Origin: DATCDE01 sp038252405
GTDB lineage: Bacteria; Actinomycetota; Actinomycetes; Prado026
DNA length: 20,682 nucleotides
Direction of reading: 5' to 3'
Assembly (NCBI GenBank): GCA_038252405.1
Contig: JBBSAJ010000041.1
Span: 1-20,682 of the forward strand
How positions within the stretch are numbered: the stretch's first letter is position 1; each line of letters opens with the position of its first letter. The notes under the pieces were generated by a model that did not search any database, was not told the origin of the DNA, and saw only the letters and a list, made by a program, of their open reading frames with translations. Both the position numbers and the translations under genes were made by a program. Below are positions 1-7,068 of this stretch, one piece after another.

Positions 1-111
1 CGGCGCAACGAGGCCAACGCCCACATCTGGGCCGACCGCAACTCTCACCCCACTGACTACCGACGCCGCCCCGCACGAAAGCAGCGCGAAGACGCCGGCT
101 TCACGTTCTGA
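1..111 (+). CDS. C-terminal fragment of an unidentified protein, truncated by the window edge
   Basis: Frame 1 is open from the first base to a TGA at 109-111 and gives 36 residues ending in GFTF. The fragment is basic (RRRPARKQR near the end) and its codons end mostly in G or C, as in the genes that follow. It lies 28 bp before the HNH gene on the same strand. I do not recognise the family, and 36 residues are too few to assign one. It could also be a chance open frame at the edge, because high-GC DNA keeps frames open. Confidence 0.4.
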   Translation, partial: RRNEANAHIWADRNSHPTDYRRRPARKQREDAGFTF

Positions 112-139
112 AAAGTCACCCCCATCTGCGAGACAAGAC

Positions 140-1435
140 ATGTGTTCGACCGTCTCGTCGCCGTTGGAGGCGCTGGCCCGGGTCACCGACCTGCTGGCCG
201 GTGCCTGTGGGCAGGGTGACGTGCCGGTCGATGGGGAGTCGTTGGCGGCGCTACGGCGCTGCATCGACCGGCTGGAGGCGGTGTTCGTCGGGCAGCTGTG
301 CCGGTTCGAGGACGCCGGGGGGCACCGCGTCGACGGCGCGAGGAGTGCGACGGCGTGGGCGCGGGAGTCGCTGCGGATGAACGGCGGCGCCGCGAGGGAG
401 CGGCTGCGCGCCGGGCGGATGCTCGCCAAGCAGCTGCCCGCGGTGGGCGCCGCGTTCGCCGCCGGGGAGGTGTCCCCGGCCCACGTCGCGGCGATCGCGT
501 CCTTCGTTGAGGGTGATCCGGCGCGCCGCGCCCAGCTCGCCCAGGCCGAACCGGAGCTGCTGCAGGTGGCCCGCACCGTCGAGCCGCGGCGGATGCGCCA
601 GGTCATCGAGGGCTGGGCGCTCGACGCCGACCCCGACGCCGACCGGCGCCACGCCATGCAGCTGTACCAGCAGCGCACCCTCATGGTGGCGCCTACCGCA
701 AGCGGGGCGGTCGACGTGCTCGGGCAGCTCGACCCGGTCGGCGGCGCGGCCGTGATCACCGCCCTCGACGCGGTGGCGTCCTCGCTGCGCTCGCCGAAGG
801 ACGAACGGACGGCGTCCCAGCTGCGCGCCGACGCCCTGGTCGCGCTGGCCACCGGTGCGCTGGCCTTCGGGGAGCACGCCCCCGGCGCCCGGATCCCCGA
901 CAGCGGTGGGCTGCGCCCCCAGGTGGTGGTGACCATCCCGCTCAGCGCCGTGCGTGAGCGGCTCGGCGCGGGCGAGCTGGAGCGGGTGGGCAGGATCAGC
1001 GCCGACACCGCCCTGCGGATCATGTGCGACGCCGCCGTGCAGCCCGCCCTGATCGACGACACCACCGGGGAGCCCCTCGACCTCGGCCGCAGCCAACGCG
1101 ACCCCGACCCGCGGCTGCGCCGCGCGGTCCTGCTCCGCGACCGGGGCTGCCGCTTCGCCGGCTGCGACCGGCCCTGGGCCTGGTGCGAGATCCACCACCT
1201 GACCCCCTGGTCACACGGCGGCCGGACCGACCGGGCCAACCTCGTCGTGTTGTGCACCCGGCACCACCACGACGTCCACGACGGCGGCTTCCGGATCCTC
1301 AAACGCGCCGGCGGCGGGTTCCGAACCCTGAGACCCGACGGCACCGAGATCCAGGCCGCACCCCCGATCTGGGAGCTGCGCCGAACAGCCGCGCTGGTGC
1401 GGCAGGGCGAAGGGCCGCCACCCCATGCCGCCTGA
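140..1435 (+). CDS. DUF222 / HNH endonuclease domain protein (13E12-repeat family type)
   Basis: A 431-residue protein with two parts. Residues about 30-310 are an Ala/Arg/Leu-rich helical region of the DUF222 type (for example RLRAGRMLAKQLP near 90 and GQLDPVGGAAV near 195). Residues about 337-382 form an HNH fold with C337, C342, C349 and C372 as likely zinc ligands, the His pair H352-H353, N367 in RANLVVLC, and the HHHDVH run at 375-380. This is the usual architecture of an abundant actinobacterial family related to the mycobacterial 13E12 repeat proteins. The HNH residues look intact, so metal-dependent nicking or cleavage is plausible, but the substrate and biological role are unknown. 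The ATG at 140 has no obvious ribosome binding site. The gene points head-on at hisF, at the end of the histidine operon. Confidence 0.88.
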   Translation: MCSTVSSPLEALARVTDLLAGACGQGDVPVDGESLAALRRCIDRLEAVFVGQLCRFEDAGGHRVDGARSATAWARESLRMNGGAARERLRAGRMLAKQLPAVGAAFAAGEVSPAHVAAIASFVEGDPARRAQLAQAEPELLQVARTVEPRRMRQVIEGWALDADPDADRRHAMQLYQQRTLMVAPTASGAVDVLGQLDPVGGAAVITALDAVASSLRSPKDERTASQLRADALVALATGALAFGEHAPGARIPDSGGLRPQVVVTIPLSAVRERLGAGELERVGRISADTALRIMCDAAVQPALIDDTTGEPLDLGRSQRDPDPRLRRAVLLRDRGCRFAGCDRPWAWCEIHHLTPWSHGGRTDRANLVVLCTRHHHDVHDGGFRILKRAGGGFRTLRPDGTEIQAAPPIWELRRTAALVRQGEGPPPHAA

Positions 1436-1444
1436 CGTCAGGCG
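1429..1444. repeat. Perfect 16-bp palindrome across the HNH stop codon
   Basis: CGCCTGACGTCAGGCG reads the same on both strands, and the TGA stop of the HNH gene (1433-1435) lies inside it. A third copy of the half-site, GCCTGAC, occurs at 1473-1479. GTCAGGC at 1437-1443 can therefore also pair with it around a 29-nt loop. It could be a terminator component, a protein-binding site or a recombination scar. Confidence 0.7.
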
Positions 1445-1471
1445 CCCTCCCCCGCGTGCCCTCCCCCGCGT
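1444..1471. repeat. 14-bp tandem duplication between HNH gene and hisF
   Basis: GCCCTCCCCCGCGT occurs twice without a gap (1444-1457 and 1458-1471). It occupies the loop between the inverted copies GTCAGGC and GCCTGAC. The whole convergent gap, 1436-1531, contains no gene. Confidence 0.7.
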
Positions 1472-1531
1472 GGCCTGACCAAGCGATCCCAGCCGGCGAC
1501 CCGGCCGCCGCGGCCACCACTCGAGACGGCT

Positions 1532-2302
1532 TCAGCGGACCGGCAGCCCGGCGTCGCGCAGCGCGGCCTTGACCTCGCCGATGCGCAGCTCTCCGAAATG
1601 GAACACGCTGGCCGCGAGCACCGCGTCCGCCCCCGCCCCCACCGCGGGGGCGAAATCGTCCACCCGCCCGGCGCCGCCGCTGGCCACGAGGGGCACCGTG
1701 ACGGCGGCGCGCACCGCCGTGATCAGCTCCAGGTCGTAGCCGTCCTTGGTGCCGTCGGCGTCCATCGAGTTGAGCAGGATCTCGCCCGCGCCCAGCTGCG
1801 CGGCGCGGGCGGCCCACTCGACAGCGTCGATGCCGGTGCCCCGGCGGCCGCCGTGCGTGGTCACCTCGAAGCCGGAGCCGGTGCGGGTGTCCCCGCTGAC
1901 CCGCCGGGCGTCCACGGACAGCACCAGCACCTGGTTGCCGAACCGGTCGGCGATCTCGGCGACCAGCTCCGGCCGGGCGATGGCCGCGGTGTTCACGCCG
2001 ACCTTGTCCGCCCCGGCTCGCAGCAGCCGGTCCACGTCGTCGACGGTGCGGACCCCACCGCCGACCGTGAGCGGGATGAACACCTGCTCGGCGGTGCGGC
2101 GCACCACGTCATAGGTGGTCTCGCGGTCGCCGCTGCTCGCGGTGATGTCGAGGAAGACCAGCTCGTCGGCACCCTCGGCGTCGTAGGTCCTGGCCAGCTC
2201 GACCGGATCCCCCGCGTCGCGCAGGTCGAGGAAGTTGACCCCCTTGACGACCCGCCCGGCGTCGACGTCGAGGCACGGGATCACTCGGACGGCGACCGGC
2301 AT
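1532..2302 (-). CDS. hisF: Imidazole glycerol phosphate synthase, cyclase subunit HisF
   Basis: HisF forms the synthase with HisH. It condenses PRFAR with ammonia from HisH to give imidazole glycerol phosphate and AICAR, the branch point of histidine and purine synthesis. The 256-residue length is normal for this (beta/alpha)8 barrel. The two catalytic aspartates are visible as D12 (IPCLDVDAGRVVKG) and D131 (LVLSVDARR). The phosphate-binding loops are LTVGGGVR near 79 and VASGGAG near 205. It is the last gene of the minus-strand his operon, 31 bp after priA. It starts at an ATG with no clear Shine-Dalgarno but with TACGCT 7 nt upstream, so it may have its own leaderless promoter. hisI, which follows hisF in many actinobacteria, is not here. 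Confidence 0.98.
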   Translation of the reverse strand: MPVAVRVIPCLDVDAGRVVKGVNFLDLRDAGDPVELARTYDAEGADELVFLDITASSGDRETTYDVVRRTAEQVFIPLTVGGGVRTVDDVDRLLRAGADKVGVNTAAIARPELVAEIADRFGNQVLVLSVDARRVSGDTRTGSGFEVTTHGGRRGTGIDAVEWAARAAQLGAGEILLNSMDADGTKDGYDLELITAVRAAVTVPLVASGGAGRVDDFAPAVGAGADAVLAASVFHFGELRIGEVKAALRDAGLPVR

Positions 2303-2309
2303 GGCGCTC

Positions 2310-2315
2310 AGCGTA
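2310..2315 (-). promoter_or_regulatory. Possible -10 hexamer TACGCT for leaderless hisF transcript
   Basis: On the minus strand TACGCT is followed by 7 nt and then the hisF ATG. This fits the TANNNT-N6-8-start layout of actinobacterial leaderless mRNAs, and the 31-bp gap has no Shine-Dalgarno. A hexamer match this loose can occur by chance. Confidence 0.3.
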
Positions 2316-2333
2316 GGTGCCGCACGACGCGGG

Positions 2334-3056
2334 TCACGCCGAGACCCGCGCCAGCGCCTGCTCCAGGGTGAACGCCCCGGCGTAGAGCGCCTTGCCCACG
2401 ATGGCGCCTTCCACGCCGAGCGGCACCAGCTCGGCGATGGCCGTGAGGTCGTCGAGCGAGGACACCCCGCCGGAGGCCACCACCGGTCGGTCGGTGCGGG
2501 CGCCGACGGCGCGCAGCAGGTCCAGGTTCGGTCCGCGCAGGGTGCCGTCCTTGGTCACGTCGGTGACGACGTAGCGGGCGCAGCCGTCCCGGTCGAGGCG
2601 GTCGAGCACCTCCCACAGGTCACCGCCCTGCTGGGTCCAGCCGCGGGCGGCCAGCGTGGTGCCGCGCACGTCCAGTCCGACGGCGATCCGGTCACCGTGC
2701 TCGGCGATCGCCCGCGCGCACCAGGCCGGGTCCTCCAGCGCTGCAGTACCGATGTTCACCCGGCTGCAGCCGGTGGCCAGCGCCGCGGCCAGGGAGTCGT
2801 CGTCACGGATCCCGCCGGACAGCTCCACGCGGACGTCCAGCCGGCCAACCAGCCCAGCCAGCAGCTCCCGGTTGGACCCCCGGCCGAACGCGGCGTCCAG
2901 GTCGACCAGGTGGATCCACTGCGCGCCGGCCCGCTGCCAGGCCAGGGCCGCCTCCAGCGGGTCGCCGTACCCGGTCTCGGTGCCGGCCGCGCCCTGGACC
3001 AGGCGGACCGCCTGGCCGCCGGCGACGTCCACCGCGGGCAGGAGCACGAGCGACAT
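2334..3056 (-). CDS. priA: Bifunctional phosphoribosyl isomerase PriA (HisA/TrpF)
   Basis: In actinobacteria PriA isomerises ProFAR in histidine synthesis and usually also phosphoribosylanthranilate in tryptophan synthesis, replacing separate HisA and TrpF. The protein is 240 residues, the usual length. Acid/base residues are D10 (LPAVDVAGGQAVRL) and D170 (VTDVTKDGT). R18 and the RGWTQ segment (R138, W140) match the substrate-switching Arg and Trp known from mycobacterial PriA. Phosphate-binding segments are LSGGIRDDD near 79 and VASGGVSS near 192. It starts 2 bp after the small membrane protein gene ends and sits between hisH and hisF. Dual activity is inferred from phylum and residues; a dedicated trpF elsewhere cannot be excluded. 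Confidence 0.95.
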   Translation of the reverse strand: MSLVLLPAVDVAGGQAVRLVQGAAGTETGYGDPLEAALAWQRAGAQWIHLVDLDAAFGRGSNRELLAGLVGRLDVRVELSGGIRDDDSLAAALATGCSRVNIGTAALEDPAWCARAIAEHGDRIAVGLDVRGTTLAARGWTQQGGDLWEVLDRLDRDGCARYVVTDVTKDGTLRGPNLDLLRAVGARTDRPVVASGGVSSLDDLTAIAELVPLGVEGAIVGKALYAGAFTLEQALARVSA

Positions 3057-3058
3057 GG

Positions 3059-3397
3059 TCAGGACCTCCGGTCATCGAGCAGCACGAGCAGCACGGGCGC
3101 GAACAGCAGGGACAGGCCCAGGACGGCCAGCCGCAGGTACCACGAGCCCAGCAGCAGGAACGAGCCCACCTGGACGAGGACGACGCCCAGGACGACGAGC
3201 GCCCGGCGCTGCCGCCGCCGGGACTCCAGCACGCCGCGCGGCCGGGCCACCCGCACCCGGCGCGGCAGCGTGCCGCGCAGCGCCTGCCGGCGGGCCGCCT
3301 TGGCCGCCCTCCGGCGCTCCCGCTCGGCGGCGGCCGCCTGGGCCCGTTCGCGGGCGGCGTCCTGCTCGGCCCGGCGGTGCGCCCGAGCCCTGCTCAT
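3059..3397 (-). CDS. Small two-helix membrane protein of unknown function inside the his operon
   Basis: The 112 residues divide clearly. Residues 1-63 are highly charged and Arg/Ala-rich, likely a cytoplasmic helix or coiled segment (RAEQDAARERAQ, AAAERERRRAAKAARRQ). Residues about 66-85 and 88-108 are two hydrophobic spans, followed by a short DDRRS tail. The start ATG overlaps the hisH stop in an ATGA junction and the stop lies 2 bp before priA, so it is transcribed and probably translated with the his genes. I do not recognise a named family. The context suggests co-expression with histidine synthesis but does not show a role in it; it may simply ride along as an operon passenger. Confidence 0.85.
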   Translation of the reverse strand: MSRARAHRRAEQDAARERAQAAAAERERRRAAKAARRQALRGTLPRRVRVARPRGVLESRRRQRRALVVLGVVLVQVGSFLLLGSWYLRLAVLGLSLLFAPVLLVLLDDRRS

Positions 3398-4041
3398 CGC
3401 AGCGCCCGGACCCAGTTGGCCAGCAGCGTGGCCCCCGCGTCACCGGACTTCTCGGGGTGGAACTGGGTGGCGCACAGCGGGCCGTTCTCGACGGCGGCCA
3501 CGAACGGCTCGCCGTGCTCGGCCCAGGTGACCAGCGGGGCGGCGACGCCCTCCCCCGGCGGCAGCTCCCAGCGCCGGACCGCGTAGGAGTGCACGAAGTA
3601 GAACCGCTCCTGTTCCACCCCCGCGAACAGGGGGGAGCCCTCGGGCACGGTCACCGTGTTCCAGCCCATGTGCGGCAGCACCGGTGCGTTCAGCCGCTCG
3701 ACGACGCCCGGCCACTCCCCGCAGCCCGGTGTGTCGACCCCGTGCTCCACACCGTGGTCGAACAGCACCTGCATGCCGACACAGATGCCGAGGACCGGGC
3801 GCCCGCCGGCCAGCCGGCGTCCGATCACCTGCGGCCCGTCGACCGCGCGCAGCCCGCCCATGCAGGCAGCGAAGGCGCCGACGCCGGGGACGACGAGCCC
3901 GTCGGCCTCCAGCGCCACCGACCGGTCGGCCGTGACGGTGACGTCGGCCCCGGTGCGGGCCAGCGCCCGCTCGGCCGAGCGCAGGTTGCCCGAGCCGTAG
4001 TCGAGCACGGCCACCCGCGGCGCGCTCGCGACCGACAGCAT
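3394..4041 (-). CDS. hisH: Imidazole glycerol phosphate synthase, glutamine amidotransferase subunit HisH
   Basis: HisH hydrolyses glutamine and channels the ammonia through the HisF barrel. This is a class I (triad) amidotransferase of 215 residues, a normal length. The nucleophile is C87 in GICVGMQ, with H195 and E197 in FHPEKSG completing the triad. The N-terminal VAVLDYGSGNLRS and the PHMGWN segment near 123 are family hallmarks. The ATG at 4041 directly abuts the hisB stop. Because the conserved fold begins near residue 9, a slightly later start is possible, but no better one is visible. The stop overlaps the start of the 112-residue membrane protein gene by 4 nt. Confidence 0.97.
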   Translation of the reverse strand: MLSVASAPRVAVLDYGSGNLRSAERALARTGADVTVTADRSVALEADGLVVPGVGAFAACMGGLRAVDGPQVIGRRLAGGRPVLGICVGMQVLFDHGVEHGVDTPGCGEWPGVVERLNAPVLPHMGWNTVTVPEGSPLFAGVEQERFYFVHSYAVRRWELPPGEGVAAPLVTWAEHGEPFVAAVENGPLCATQFHPEKSGDAGATLLANWVRALR

Positions 4042-4629
4042 CTACAGACTGCCCTTGGTGGACGGCACGCCGGTCACCCGCGGGTCCAGCGCCACGGCCT
4101 CGCGCAGCGCCCGGGCGACCGCCTTGAACTGCGCCTCGACCACGTGGTGGGCGTTGCGGCCGGACAGCACCCGCACGTGCAGGCAGACCTGGGCGGTCGC
4201 CACGAACGACTCCCAGATGTGCCGGGTCAGCGTGGTGTCGTAGCTGCCGATCAGCTCCACCAGGTCCGGCTCGGCGTGCACGAGGTACGGCCGGCCGGAC
4301 AGGTCGACGGCGGCCTGCACGAGCGTCTCGTCCAGCGGCACGAGCGCGTCGCCGAACCGGCGGATCCCGGCCTTGTCGCCGAGCGCCTCGCGCAGCGCCT
4401 GCCCGACCGCGAGGGAGGTGTCCTCCACCGTGTGGTGGGCGTCGACCTCGAGGTCCCCGGTGGTCCGCACGGTCAGGTCGAACCCACCGTGCCGGCCCAG
4501 CTGGGTCAGCATGTGGTCGAAGAACGGCACGCCGGTCGCGACGTCGGCGCGGCCGGTCCCGTCCAGGTCGAGCTCGACGAGGACGTCGGACTCCTTGGTG
4601 ACGCGCTGCACGCGGGCCGAACGGCTCAC
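4042..4629 (-). CDS. hisB: Imidazoleglycerol-phosphate dehydratase HisB (monofunctional)
   Basis: It dehydrates imidazole glycerol phosphate to imidazole acetol phosphate. The 195-residue protein contains only the dehydratase. The phosphatase half of the enterobacterial HisB is absent, so histidinol phosphate must be dephosphorylated by another enzyme not in this window. Manganese-binding motifs are clear: HHTVED at 65-70 and HHVVEAQFKA at 161-170, plus FFDHML near 36-41. I chose the GTG at 4629 because it overlaps the hisC stop as GTGA and no in-frame ATG occurs before the conserved FFDHML. The reading frame stays open further upstream inside hisC, but that part is a shadow of hisC. Confidence 0.96.
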   Translation of the reverse strand: MSRSARVQRVTKESDVLVELDLDGTGRADVATGVPFFDHMLTQLGRHGGFDLTVRTTGDLEVDAHHTVEDTSLAVGQALREALGDKAGIRRFGDALVPLDETLVQAAVDLSGRPYLVHAEPDLVELIGSYDTTLTRHIWESFVATAQVCLHVRVLSGRNAHHVVEAQFKAVARALREAVALDPRVTGVPSTKGSL

Positions 4630-5723
4630 GGGGTGACCTCCTTGAGGGCGGTGCGGAAGGAGTCCATCTCCTCGGGGGTGCCCACACTGACTCGCAGCCA
4701 GCCGTCCGGGCCGGTCTCCCGGACGAGCACGCCGCGGTCCAGCAGACCCTGCCAGACCCGGTGCCGGTCGGGGAACGTCCCGAACAGCACGAAGTTGGCG
4801 TCCGAGTCGGCCACCGTGAAGCCGCCGCTCCGCAGCCAGTCGACCAGGGCGTCCCGCTCCTCGCGCAGCGCGTCGACGGCGGCCAGCAGCTCGCCGGAGC
4901 GGCCCAGCGCGGCCGTGGCGACCGCCTGGGTCACCGCGGACAGGTGGTAGGGCAGCCGCACCAGCCGGACGGCGTCGACGACGGCCGGCGAGGCCACCAG
5001 GTAGCCGAGCCGGGCGCCGGCCAGCGCGAACGCCTTGCTCATGGTGCGGGTGACGACCAGCCGCGGCTGGTCGGGCAGCAGGGTGAGCGCGCTGGGCGTG
5101 CCGGGGCGCCGGAACTCCGCGTACGCCTCGTCCACGACGACCAGCCCGGGCGCCGCCGCGCACACCGCCTCGACGACGCCCAGGGGCAGCGCCGTGCCGG
5201 TCGGGTTGTTCGGCGAGGCCAGCAGCACGACCGCCGGCCGGTGCTCGCGGACGGCGGCCACGGCCCGGTCCGGGTCGAGGGTGAAGTCCGGCTCCCGCTC
5301 GGTCGTGACGTACCCGGTGAAGGTGTCGCGGCAGTAGTCCGGGTACATCGAGTAGGTCGGGGCGAAGCCCAGCGCCACCCGGCCCGGCCCGCCGAAGGCC
5401 TGCAGCAGCTGCAGCATGACCTCGTTCGAGCCGTTGGCCGCCCACACCCGGTCGACCGGGACGGCGACGCCCTCGCGGTCGGACAGGAAGCCGCCGAGCG
5501 CCCGCCGCAGCCCGGTCGCCTCCCGGTCGGGGTAGCGGTTGAGCCCGCCGGCCACCGCGGCGACCGCCACGGTGATGTCGGCCACCAAGGCGGCCGACGG
5601 CGGGTACGGGTTCTCGTTGACGTTCAGCCGCACCGGGGCGTCCAGCTGCGGCGCGCCGTAGGGGGTCCGCCCCCGCAGGTCGTCGCGCAGCAGGTCGGCG
5701 GCGTCGACGCTGTGGCCGGCCAT
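4626..5723 (-). CDS. hisC: Histidinol-phosphate aminotransferase HisC
   Basis: A PLP-dependent aminotransferase (fold type I) that converts imidazole acetol phosphate and glutamate to histidinol phosphate. At 365 residues it has the usual length. LNVNENPYPPS near 33, SPNNPTG at 170-176, D198 in VVVDEAYAEF, and the Schiff-base lysine K230 in TMSKAFALAGARLGY are all present. The C-terminal small domain ends with LRVSVGTPEEM, a family-typical substrate-binding segment. The ATG at 5723 overlaps the hisD stop by one base (TGATG), a coupling junction. The long in-frame extension upstream runs through hisD and is not coding. Confidence 0.97.
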   Translation of the reverse strand: MAGHSVDAADLLRDDLRGRTPYGAPQLDAPVRLNVNENPYPPSAALVADITVAVAAVAGGLNRYPDREATGLRRALGGFLSDREGVAVPVDRVWAANGSNEVMLQLLQAFGGPGRVALGFAPTYSMYPDYCRDTFTGYVTTEREPDFTLDPDRAVAAVREHRPAVVLLASPNNPTGTALPLGVVEAVCAAAPGLVVVDEAYAEFRRPGTPSALTLLPDQPRLVVTRTMSKAFALAGARLGYLVASPAVVDAVRLVRLPYHLSAVTQAVATAALGRSGELLAAVDALREERDALVDWLRSGGFTVADSDANFVLFGTFPDRHRVWQGLLDRGVLVRETGPDGWLRVSVGTPEEMDSFRTALKEVTP

Positions 5724-7018
5724 CAGGCGTCCCTGGGTACGCGGGTGCGCACGGCGTCCACGTGCGCCGCGAGGTCCTCGGCCCCGCCGAGCGCGTCGAT
5801 GTGCCCGGCCACCGCGGCCAGCGCGGCCCGGTCGTACTCCACGACGTGGATGCCGCGCAGGAACGAGCCGACCGACAGCCCACCGGAGTGCCGGGCGGTG
5901 CCGCCCGTGGGCAGCACGTGGTTGGAGCCGGCCAGGTAGTCGCCCAGGCTCACCGGGGCATACGGGCCCACGAACACCGCGCCGGCGTTGCGCACCCGGG
6001 CGGCCCGCTGCGCGGCGTCCCTCGTGATGACCTCCAGGTGCTCCGCGGCCCACTCGTCGACCACCCGCAGCCCCTGGTCCAGGTCGTCGACCAGGGCCAT
6101 GGCGCTCTGGTTGGCCAGCGCCGTGCGCACCCGCTCCTCGTGCCGGGTGGCCGGGACCTGCCGGGCCAGCTCGGCGTCGACGGCGTCCAGCAGCTGCTCG
6201 CTGTCGGTGACCAGCAGGCAGGAGGCCTGTGGGTCGTGCTCGGCCTGCGCCACCAGGTCGGCGGCCACGGCAGCCGGGTCGGCCGAGTCGTCGGCCAGGA
6301 TGCCGATCTCGGTGGGGCCGGCCTCCGCGTCGATCCCGACGACGCCCTTGAGCAGCCGTTTGGCGGCCGCCACGTAGACGTTGCCGGGGCCGGTCACCAG
6401 GTCCACCCGTGGGCAGCTGGCCGTGCCGTAGGCGAACATCGCGACCGCCTGCGCCCCGCCGACGGCGTACACCTCGTCGACCCCGAGCAGCGCGCAGGCC
6501 GCGAGGATCGCCGGGTGCGGCAGCCGGCCGTACTCGGCGTGCGGCGGCGAGGCCACCGCAAGCGACTCGACGCCGGCCACTTGGGCCGGGACGACGTTCA
6601 TGACCACGCTGCTGGGGTAGGCGACCAGGCCGCCCGGCACGTAGAGACCCACCCGGCGGACCGGGACCCAGCGCTCGGTGACCCGCGCACCCGGCGCCAC
6701 GTCGACCGTGACGGCGTCCCGCAGCTGGGCCGCGTGCACCAGCCGGGCCCGGCGGATCGCCTCCTGCAGCGCCGCCCGCACGGCCGGGTCGAGGTCGGCC
6801 AGGGCCCGCTCCAGAACCGCCACGGGCACCCGCAGCTCGTCCAGCTGGACCCGGTCGAAGCGCGCGGTCCACTCCCGCACGGCGTCGTCGCCGCGGGCCC
6901 GGACGTCGGCACAGATGGGGCGCACCGACTCCACCGCGGCCGCCACGTCGAGGAGGGCGCGGGGCAGCACGTCCCGTGGGTCCACGGTGGAGCCGCGCAG
7001 GTCGAGGCGGGAGATCAT
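5723..7018 (-). CDS. hisD: Histidinol dehydrogenase HisD
   Basis: It catalyses the last two steps of the pathway, oxidising histidinol to histidine with two NAD+. The 431-residue length is typical. The zinc ligands Q258, H261 (AQAEHDPQ), D360 and H419 and the catalytic pair E326-H327 (AAEHLEVITRDA) fall almost exactly at the positions known for the Escherichia coli enzyme. NAD-binding VGLYVPGG is near 123 and VTGPGNVYVAAAKR near 208. It is the first gene of the his operon. The ATG at 7018 lies 6 nt after a TAGACT hexamer with no room for a Shine-Dalgarno, so the operon mRNA is probably leaderless. Confidence 0.98.
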   Translation of the reverse strand: MISRLDLRGSTVDPRDVLPRALLDVAAAVESVRPICADVRARGDDAVREWTARFDRVQLDELRVPVAVLERALADLDPAVRAALQEAIRRARLVHAAQLRDAVTVDVAPGARVTERWVPVRRVGLYVPGGLVAYPSSVVMNVVPAQVAGVESLAVASPPHAEYGRLPHPAILAACALLGVDEVYAVGGAQAVAMFAYGTASCPRVDLVTGPGNVYVAAAKRLLKGVVGIDAEAGPTEIGILADDSADPAAVAADLVAQAEHDPQASCLLVTDSEQLLDAVDAELARQVPATRHEERVRTALANQSAMALVDDLDQGLRVVDEWAAEHLEVITRDAAQRAARVRNAGAVFVGPYAPVSLGDYLAGSNHVLPTGGTARHSGGLSVGSFLRGIHVVEYDRAALAAVAGHIDALGGAEDLAAHVDAVRTRVPRDA

Positions 7019-7024
7019 CCGCCC

Positions 7025-7030
7025 AGTCTA
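7025..7030 (-). promoter_or_regulatory. Probable -10 element TAGACT of the his operon (leaderless)
   Basis: Minus-strand TAGACT is followed by GGGCGG and then the hisD ATG, which puts the transcription start on the A of the start codon. No consensus -35 is visible 17 bp upstream. No leader-peptide attenuator or T-box precedes hisD in the 50-bp gap. Confidence 0.55.
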
Positions 7031-7056
7031 CGAAGGCGGCCCGGGCGCCCCCGGCC

Positions 7057-7062
7057 TAAGGT
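7057..7062 (+). promoter_or_regulatory. Probable -10 element TAAGGT of the Lon-domain gene (leaderless)
   Basis: TAAGGT is followed by GGGCCG and then the ATG at 7069. The layout mirrors that of hisD on the opposite strand, so two start-proximal promoters sit back to back in 50 bp. Confidence 0.5.
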
Positions 7063-7068
7063 GGGCCG

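Noticed and set aside
2656..4950. A 764-codon plus-strand open frame across the his genes
   Set aside because: It is antisense to priA, the small membrane protein gene, hisH and hisB, and the translation is Ala/Arg/Pro/Ser filler with no motif.
4629..5883. Upstream in-frame extension of hisB giving a 613-residue protein, as if fused to a phosphatase
   Set aside because: The extension is the out-of-frame complement of hisC and a little of hisD and has no HAD-phosphatase motif. The GTGA overlap marks the true hisB start.
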